This document shows, piece after piece, positions 7,111-12,427 of a stretch of 12,427 nucleotides of DNA. The stretch is from an uncultured Alcanivoracaceae bacterium (lineage in GTDB: Bacteria > Pseudomonadota > Gammaproteobacteria > Pseudomonadales > Alcanivoracaceae), in contig CALEAR010000010.1 of the NCBI GenBank assembly GCA_937943665.1, forward strand, positions 1 to 12,427, given 5' to 3'. Under the pieces are notes generated by a model, which was not told the origin of the DNA, did no database searches, and saw only the letters and a list, made by a program, of their open reading frames with translations. How positions within the stretch are numbered: position 1 is the stretch's first letter; each line of letters begins with the position of its first letter. The translations under genes were made by a program, and so were the position numbers.

Positions 7111-8148
7111 TTATAGCCTTGGTAAGCGATTCGCCCGCACCACCGCTAGTAATACGGGGGCGCCAATCATGGCGGTAAGCACCCCTAAGGGAAGCTCAGC
7201 TGGGGCCACTATAATGCGTGAAAAGGTATCAGCACTAATTAAAATAATGGGGCCAATTACAAGACACAACCAAAGATATCGGCGAATATCCGCACCCACC
7301 AAGGTACGAGCGATAAATGGCACCACTAAACCCACAAAAATAATGGGACCCGCCATGGCGGTGGCAGCACCCACCAACAAGGCCACTACGATAACAGCTA
7401 CAAAACGAATGCGGCCAGGCTTATGGCCTAGGTTAGTGGCCATGGTTTCACCCAAGGCCAATGCTGCCAAAGGACGAATAATTAACAGCGTAAGCACCGC
7501 CGCAAGGGCGAGGGAGGGGAGCAATTCTTTTAGGGTGGCTAAATCGCGGCCCGCGACGCTGCCGGTGATCCAGAAGCGAATTTCATCGGCGGTACGTTGG
7601 TCAAACATGAGCAATAGGGAAGTAAGCGCCAATAATAAACTCGAGAGGGTGGCCCCTGCTAATACTAAGCGAATAGGATCATTGCCCACGCCGTTTAAAC
7701 GCGCCGCCGAAAGTACAATAAGGCACCCAGCTAGGGCGCCTGCTTGGGCCACGTACACTGATAGGGTGGTGGAACTTGCACCCAATAAAAGCGCCACTGT
7801 TACCGCAAAAGCGCTGCCCGCACTCACGCCCAACAAGCCGGGCTCCGCCAACGGGTTGCGAGCCAGTGTTTGCATCAGTGCTCCGGCGCAGCCTAAGGCT
7901 GCCCCTGTTATCAGGCCGAGTAAGGTGCGAGGAGCCCGCAGTTCTCGGATCACAAAGTTGGCTTCCTCATGGCCCTGGCCAAGCAGGGCTTGCCAAGCAG
8001 CGGCGGGGGAAATATCCCCCGCACCAATTAGCAAGCTGCTCAACATTACCAAGGCCAACAGCGCAGCCCCAAGGAGCATCCATACCATCAGCGGATAGGG
8101 GCGCGCTACCCCATTAGGGCGCTGCGTTAAGAGCTTTTTCCACATCAT
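7111..8148 (-). CDS. FepD-like ferric-siderophore permease (FecCD/BtuC family)
   Basis: This is the first of two inner-membrane permeases of the iron-siderophore importer. The 345 residues carry the family signature RELRAPRTLLGLITGAALG (68-86) and GALMQTLARNPLAEPGLLG (89-107), then PIRLVLAGATLSSLL, RFWITGSVAG, MAGPIIFVGLVVPFIARTLVG (265-285) and LPLGVLTAMIGAPVLL (319-334), matching the FepD type. Roughly ten membrane segments are expected. The start is taken at 8148 (tandem ATGATG) because AGGTG lies 9 bases upstream. This makes the gene overlap the 3' end of the binding-protein gene by 35 bases. A later start at Met21 would remove that overlap but has no such support. Length is normal for the family (about 330-350). 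Confidence 0.92.
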   Translation of the reverse strand: MMWKKLLTQRPNGVARPYPLMVWMLLGAALLALVMLSSLLIGAGDISPAAAWQALLGQGHEEANFVIRELRAPRTLLGLITGAALGCAGALMQTLARNPLAEPGLLGVSAGSAFAVTVALLLGASSTTLSVYVAQAGALAGCLIVLSAARLNGVGNDPIRLVLAGATLSSLLLALTSLLLMFDQRTADEIRFWITGSVAGRDLATLKELLPSLALAAVLTLLIIRPLAALALGETMATNLGHKPGRIRFVAVIVVALLVGAATAMAGPIIFVGLVVPFIARTLVGADIRRYLWLCLVIGPIILISADTFSRIIVAPAELPLGVLTAMIGAPVLLAVVRANRLPRL

Positions 8149-9067
8149 CTAATATTACACCTGCGGCTAATACGCCACTAGCGCTCGACCACACATGCCC
8201 ATCCACGGGCACCACTTGTTGATTTTTCACCACTTGTAAACGCTGATAAGCAGGCGAGCGTTCCGCTGCGGCAAGGGCATCCTTACCATCTTGGTTAATG
8301 GTGGCCATGAAGAGCCAATCTTTATCGAGAAGAGAAAGCTTTTCTTGGCTAAGGGGAGAGCTATGGGGGCGGCCGCTTTTTATCACATCACCGTCTTCCA
8401 CAGCAAAGCCCACTTCACTGAGTAAACTTGTGGTGAAAAGATGTTTGGATAATACCACAGGACCCTGGGGCATCCAGCGTGCCAGTAGTGCTGTGCGTTG
8501 GTCTTCAGGAGTTTTTGTTTCCACCAATGCTTTTACTTGAGCGATGCGCTCAGCTAACTCTGCTAAGGCTTCTTCCATCAAGTGGAGTTTACCAAGGGCG
8601 GTGGCAAACAATTTGGCCTCTTTGCGCCAAGCCTCTTCCTCAAACATACCCACGCCGGAGGCCACCGTGGGCGCTACGCGGGAAAGTAAGCGATATTGTT
8701 GCTCGGGTAAGGTGTTAGCTGCCAAAATTAAATCGGGCTGCAGGGCGATAATGGCCTCAAGATTATTTTCCTGGGAGGTGCCCACTAGGGCAATGCCTTT
8801 GGCTTTATCTTGTAAGTAACCCGCCACATTATCGCCACCACGGGTAATAACGGCACCGAGGGGCTTGGCTCCCACCGCATAGCTAGCATCCAAAGCGCCT
8901 TCGTATAAAGTCACCACCCGCTGGGGTTCACCGGTGATGGTGACTGGCCCGAATTTTGTTTCCACTGTGCGGCTATCCTCTGCCTTAACCGAAGTGGCAA
9001 AAAATAAGCTTAGCACTGTGAGGCTAAATAGCAGTCGCATAAAAATAGAGACAGGAATTGCTTGCAT
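8114..9067 (-). CDS. Periplasmic iron-siderophore binding protein (FecB/FepB-like)
   Basis: This is the solute-binding protein that delivers an iron complex to the FepD/FepG-like permeases. The 317 residues begin with a signal peptide ending ATSVKA (likely cleavage after Ala29). There is no lipobox Cys, so the mature protein is soluble. Class III binding-protein landmarks are TKFGPVTITGEPQRVVTLYEGALDA (37-61), VGTSQENNLEAIIALQPDLILA (95-116) and the C-terminal VVPVDGHVW (285-293), fitting the periplasmic-binding-protein-2 fold with a helical backbone. The start at 9067 has AAGAG 8 bases upstream. An in-frame ATG at 9040 would give a shorter but also plausible signal peptide. It is the first gene of the four-gene operon behind the Fur box. 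The ligand (catecholate, hydroxamate or citrate) cannot be told from the sequence, and no TonB-dependent receptor is nearby. Confidence 0.9.
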   Translation of the reverse strand: MQAIPVSIFMRLLFSLTVLSLFFATSVKAEDSRTVETKFGPVTITGEPQRVVTLYEGALDASYAVGAKPLGAVITRGGDNVAGYLQDKAKGIALVGTSQENNLEAIIALQPDLILAANTLPEQQYRLLSRVAPTVASGVGMFEEEAWRKEAKLFATALGKLHLMEEALAELAERIAQVKALVETKTPEDQRTALLARWMPQGPVVLSKHLFTTSLLSEVGFAVEDGDVIKSGRPHSSPLSQEKLSLLDKDWLFMATINQDGKDALAAAERSPAYQRLQVVKNQQVVPVDGHVWSSASGVLAAGVILDDVEKALNAAP

Positions 9068-9098
9068 AATGGTATCTCTTACAGGGTAATGAAATGGG

Positions 9099-9117
9099 AA
9101 TGATAATGGTTTTCATT
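9099..9117 (-). promoter_or_regulatory. Fur box of the siderophore-uptake operon
   Basis: AATGATAATGGTTTTCATT is a 19-bp imperfect palindrome that matches the Fur arrangement AATGATAATnATTATCATT at 16 of 18 defined positions. It lies 32 bases upstream of the binding-protein start. Read on the minus strand it contains TATCAT, a plausible -10 hexamer, so bound Fur-Fe2+ would block RNA polymerase. This predicts derepression of 5211-9067 under iron limitation. Confidence 0.85.
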
Positions 9118-9150
9118 TAAATAGATAGTGATTTAGAGCAAAAAGTTCTC

Positions 9151-9178
9151 ACTTAAATGTAAAAAGCCCCGCTTAAGT
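9151..9178 (-). terminator. Weak terminator-like hairpin after the Toprim-like gene
   Basis: On the minus strand the stop codon is followed at once by AAGCGGGGCTTTTT, a 4-bp AAGC/GCTT stem with a 3-base loop and a T-run. An outer inverted repeat ACTTAA/TTAAGT (9173-9178 and 9151-9156) encloses it. The stem is short, so termination is doubtful, and some read-through into the Fur-controlled operon is possible. Confidence 0.3.
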
Positions 9179-10056
9179 TATTTTAGGGATACTAATACCA
9201 GAGGCATTGGCACCATGGCTTCTTGAAGGAGGGCTTTTTGCTCTCTGAATAGGTGCACATAAGGTTGCAAATTGGCAGGAGCTTTCGCTAAGGCGGCCAG
9301 TTGCGAGAGTTGCTTAGGTTCAAATTGAGTGCGATTGGCGGCGGTTTCAAACGCTTCTTGTTTTGGTAGTAAAAAATGGGTGTAGGGGAATTTAAGCCCA
9401 AGGCAAAACCCTGCGATATCTGCATCACCAAACCAGGCACAGGGTTTGTGAGTGTGTTGGCGCCAATGGTGGAGAAAGGCTTTCACCACATTATGGCTGT
9501 GATCGTTTCCCCGATACACTAAAAGAAAGTCATTGAGGGAAGCGGGCAAAGGCCACTGGGCTTGGCCTAATTGAAAAAACACCTCGCTGTTTTCCACCAC
9601 TAGCACTCCGGAAAATGCCTCCAGTGTTAACTGCCGGTAATCCATTAGCAGGGGGTATCGTTGTTGTGCGGGTACGCCCAGGAAGGGCGTTTTTATTGTG
9701 GTGGCTAACGATGCCAATAACTTGTATTGAAAGGGGCGCTCGCCGAGCTTTTTGTTTTCCTCATTCCCTTGGGCCATTCTCTCGATACGAGTGGAGGCGG
9801 GAGCCACCTCTAAGGGGCGTAGTTTTAATGCATGCAGCACGGCTTTGATGTGATTTAGCGTGGTGAAATCAAAACGCCATCCACCTGTGGCTAATAAGGG
9901 ATGACCAATGCCATGGTTTTCACACCACTGTTGTAAGGCTTTCAGGCTAGGACTTTGCATTTCCTTGGGGGATAAAAATAGAGGATTACCTTCCCGTAGT
10001 AAACGTTGCGAGAGGGTTTGTGTGCTTTGTCGTAAGCGGGGTGGGAATCGGTACAT
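9178..10056 (-). CDS. Toprim-fold protein of unknown function (JetD/DUF2220-like C-terminus)
   Basis: I do not recognise this 292-residue protein by name. Residues about 1-80 look like a small helical domain that may bind DNA (for example SLKALQQWCENHG). The C-terminal half has the layout of a Toprim domain: hydrophobic strand and Glu in GVLVVEN (Glu155), a second strand with LLVYRGNDHS (178-187), then CAWFGDADIAGF (206-217) giving the DxD pair Asp211/Asp213, and a terminal QEAMVP (278-283). That order resembles the JetD/DUF2220 and topoisomerase VI A/Spo11 group, whose Toprim domains bind Mg2+ and cut DNA. No signal peptide or membrane segment is evident. It is a single gene, divergent from the tyrP-like gene, with no jetA, jetB or jetC in the window. 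A nuclease or DNA-processing role is inference only. The AAGG at 3 bases from the ATG is too close to be a good ribosome site, so the start is uncertain. Confidence 0.75.
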   Translation of the reverse strand: MYRFPPRLRQSTQTLSQRLLREGNPLFLSPKEMQSPSLKALQQWCENHGIGHPLLATGGWRFDFTTLNHIKAVLHALKLRPLEVAPASTRIERMAQGNEENKKLGERPFQYKLLASLATTIKTPFLGVPAQQRYPLLMDYRQLTLEAFSGVLVVENSEVFFQLGQAQWPLPASLNDFLLVYRGNDHSHNVVKAFLHHWRQHTHKPCAWFGDADIAGFCLGLKFPYTHFLLPKQEAFETAANRTQFEPKQLSQLAALAKAPANLQPYVHLFREQKALLQEAMVPMPLVLVSLK

Positions 10057-10093
10057 AAGCCTTAGTTAGCCCTGTTTTGTCGAAGGTTTATTG

Positions 10094-10121
10094 ATCATAA
10101 CAAATAGAAGCGTGGTGCAAA
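10094..10121 (-). promoter_or_regulatory. Candidate sigma-70 promoter for the Toprim-like gene
   Basis: On the minus strand TTTGCA (10116-10121, 4 of 6 to TTGACA) and TATGAT (10094-10099, 5 of 6 to TATAAT) are 16 bases apart and would start RNA about 30 bases before the ATG. No comparably good pair was found for the divergent tyrP-like gene, and no TyrR box (TGTAAA-N6-TTTACA) is visible in 10057-10167. Confidence 0.35.
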
Positions 10122-10167
10122 GTGAAGCTGAATGGCGTACCTTTAAACTTTTGCCTGTGAAGTGAAT

Positions 10168-11406
10168 ATGTCGTCTCGATCCTCAGTGTTTTTCGGTGGC
10201 ATGATTATTGCGGGCACCGCTATTGGTGCAGGTATGCTTGCTAATCCCACCGCCACCTCGGGCGTATGGTTTTTAGGCTCTCTAGTGGTGTTGGTGTATG
10301 TGTGGTTGTGCATGAGCCTTTCTGGGCTGATGCTGCTTGAGGCCCGCTTAGGCTTTGCCACTGGGGCTAGCTTTCATAGTATGGTGCTTGAACGCCTAGG
10401 GCCAAAATGGAACCTGCTGTGCGCTTTTAGCCTTGTGTTTGTATTGTATTCCCTCACTTATGCTTACACCTTTGTGGGGGGCGGTTTAACTCAAGAATGG
10501 CTTAATCATTTGCCCCTTGGGGCTGAAGTGCCTCGCGCTTGGGCTGCTGCCTTGTTTTTATTTATTCTAGCGGTGTTGGTGGTGGCTTCCACCCATTGGG
10601 TGGGGCGCGCCTCTAGCCTACTGATTGGGGCTATGGTGCTGTGCTTTGTGCTTGCAGTGGCGGGCGTGTTGCCCCATGTGGATGTGGCGGTGTTGTTGAA
10701 CACGGAGGCCGTTCCTTTTTATGGTAAGTATGCGTGGTTGGCCTTGCCGGTGTGTTTGGCTTCTTTTGGCTTTCACGGCAATGTGCCAGGGTTAGTGGAT
10801 TATCATGAAGGCCGCGCACGGCCTGTGGTGAAAAGCATTTGGTGGGGGTCTAGCTTAGCTTTAGGGCTTTATGTGTTATGGCAAGTGGCAGTGCAGGGCA
10901 CCTTGCCGCGCAATGCTTTTGGGCCTGTTATTGCTGCCGATGGAGATGTGGCTGTGCTATTAAATGCCATGTCTGCCTATTTAAGCACACAGGGCATGGC
11001 GCGTTGGTTACATGGCTTTGCCTACTTTGCCATTGTGAGTTCCTGCTTGGGTGTCACCCTAGGGTTGTTTGATTACCTGCGTGATGTGTTGCACTTAGGC
11101 AACTCCTTTGCTGGGCGTTTTAAAGCTGCCTTACTCACCTTTATGCCGCCTTTGCTTGCTTACCTGTTGATGCCCACTGGTTTCGTAAAGGTGATGGGGT
11201 ATGTGGGGTTAATGGCGGCGGTATGGGCGGTATTGGTGCCTGTGTTGTTAGCTCACAAAAGCCGCCGAGTGGGGGCTTCCCAAAGTTATCAAGCCCCGGG
11301 AGGTGAAGCAGGACTGCTCTTTGTGGGTAGTTTTGCCGTGTTGGTGATACTGGTTCAGCTATTGCTATTGATGGGACGTTTGCCCATGTATCAGGGCGCC
11401 TTGTAG
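10168..11406 (+). CDS. Aromatic amino acid permease, TyrP-like (HAAAP family)
   Basis: This is an inner-membrane, proton-coupled importer of aromatic amino acids. The closest resemblance I can recognise is the tyrosine-specific TyrP; tryptophan (Mtr/TnaB-like) is also possible. The start is taken at ATG 10168 (412 residues), with GAAG 5 bases upstream. A GTG two codons earlier (10162) has no ribosome site. Family landmarks are GGMIIAGTAIGAGMLANP (10-27), LASFGFHGNVPGLVDY (197-212), SSCLGVTLGLFDYLRDVL (291-308), and GFVKVMGYVGLMAAVWAVLVP (338-358). About eleven hydrophobic segments can be drawn, near 8-28, 33-57, 84-108, 124-143, 149-170, 186-205, 225-245, 281-303, 318-336, 340-362 and 381-402, as expected for the family. 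Length matches E. coli TyrP (403). It is apparently monocistronic, and no terminator follows it. Confidence 0.88.
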   Translation: MSSRSSVFFGGMIIAGTAIGAGMLANPTATSGVWFLGSLVVLVYVWLCMSLSGLMLLEARLGFATGASFHSMVLERLGPKWNLLCAFSLVFVLYSLTYAYTFVGGGLTQEWLNHLPLGAEVPRAWAAALFLFILAVLVVASTHWVGRASSLLIGAMVLCFVLAVAGVLPHVDVAVLLNTEAVPFYGKYAWLALPVCLASFGFHGNVPGLVDYHEGRARPVVKSIWWGSSLALGLYVLWQVAVQGTLPRNAFGPVIAADGDVAVLLNAMSAYLSTQGMARWLHGFAYFAIVSSCLGVTLGLFDYLRDVLHLGNSFAGRFKAALLTFMPPLLAYLLMPTGFVKVMGYVGLMAAVWAVLVPVLLAHKSRRVGASQSYQAPGGEAGLLFVGSFAVLVILVQLLLLMGRLPMYQGAL

Positions 11407-11463
11407 TGTGCTTATTACTGCTTGGCTTGAATGATGTTGATATTTCGTAAGAAAAGTAAGGAA

Positions 11464-11501
11464 ATGCTGGCCCATGCGTTGTATTTCTGCCGCAGCATGG
11501 G
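11464..11501 (+). repeat. Competing inverted repeats in the frmA leader
   Basis: CCCATGC (11471-11477) is perfectly inverted at GCATGGG (11495-11501). ATGCTG (11464-11469) is perfectly inverted at CAGCAT (11493-11498). Both pairings need the same right-hand bases, so only one can form at a time. No T-run follows, so this is not a standard terminator of the upstream permease gene. It could be an operator dyad or an RNA structure before frmA, or chance. The rest of 11407-11541 shows no promoter that I trust. Confidence 0.4.
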
Positions 11502-11523
11502 ATCATGGCAATACCGTGTTTAA

Positions 11524-12427
<904 letters not shown>

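Noticed and set aside
6108..8098. Two long + strand open frames (325 and 338 codons) opposite the permease genes
   Set aside because: They are antisense to two clear FecCD permeases, have Ala/Thr/Lys/Arg-rich sequence without domains, and arise because hydrophobic codons on one strand leave few stops on the other.
9178..10056. Complete Wadjet (JetABCD) defence locus
   Set aside because: Only a JetD-like Toprim protein is present. Its neighbours are an iron transporter operon and an amino acid permease, with no SMC-like or kleisin-like gene.
10057..10167. TyrR-regulated promoter for the tyrP-like gene
   Set aside because: No TGTAAA-N6-TTTACA box or near match is present in the intergenic region.

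Overview
The window reads as ordinary chromosome of a gammaproteobacterium, probably a free-living aquatic one. The support is a complete-looking Tol-Pal gene order, an RtcB and a class III alcohol dehydrogenase that look very close to the Escherichia coli proteins from memory, a FepBDGC-like iron transporter behind a good Fur box, and a TyrP-type permease. Genus cannot be fixed from what is visible. No insertion sequence, phage gene, CRISPR array, tRNA or rRNA was seen.

Bases 1-3893 hold the 3' part of the Tol-Pal cell-envelope operon on the + strand: tolR (truncated by the window edge), tolA, tolB, pal and cpoB. The genes are tightly packed, with tolA abutting tolR, tolB overlapping tolA by ATGA, and cpoB starting just after pal, and the run ends in a strong intrinsic terminator. 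TolA has a Pro-Lys-Glu linker encoded by a degenerate 12-bp tandem repeat. Bases 3994-5214 hold a lone rtcB (RNA ligase). It converges on a four-gene minus-strand operon for ferric-siderophore uptake (binding protein, two permeases, ATPase; 9067 down to 5211). The last genes of the two converging units share the palindrome CTAG for their stop codons, and no terminator is visible between them. A near-consensus Fur operator lies just upstream of the binding-protein gene, so the operon is expected to be repressed by iron.

Upstream of the Fur operon, on the same strand, is a 292-residue protein with a Toprim-like C-terminal half (Glu155, Asp211-x-Asp213) that resembles the JetD/topoisomerase VI A type of nuclease domain. 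No Wadjet partner genes are present in the window. It is divergent from a HAAAP-family aromatic amino acid permease (tyrP-like). The window ends inside a glutathione-dependent formaldehyde dehydrogenase gene (frmA/adhC), whose leader contains a short open frame and two competing inverted repeats.

Nothing here is clearly a new multi-gene system. The most open-ended items are the orphan Toprim protein, the zero-gap convergent rtcB/fepC junction, and the structured leader before frmA.
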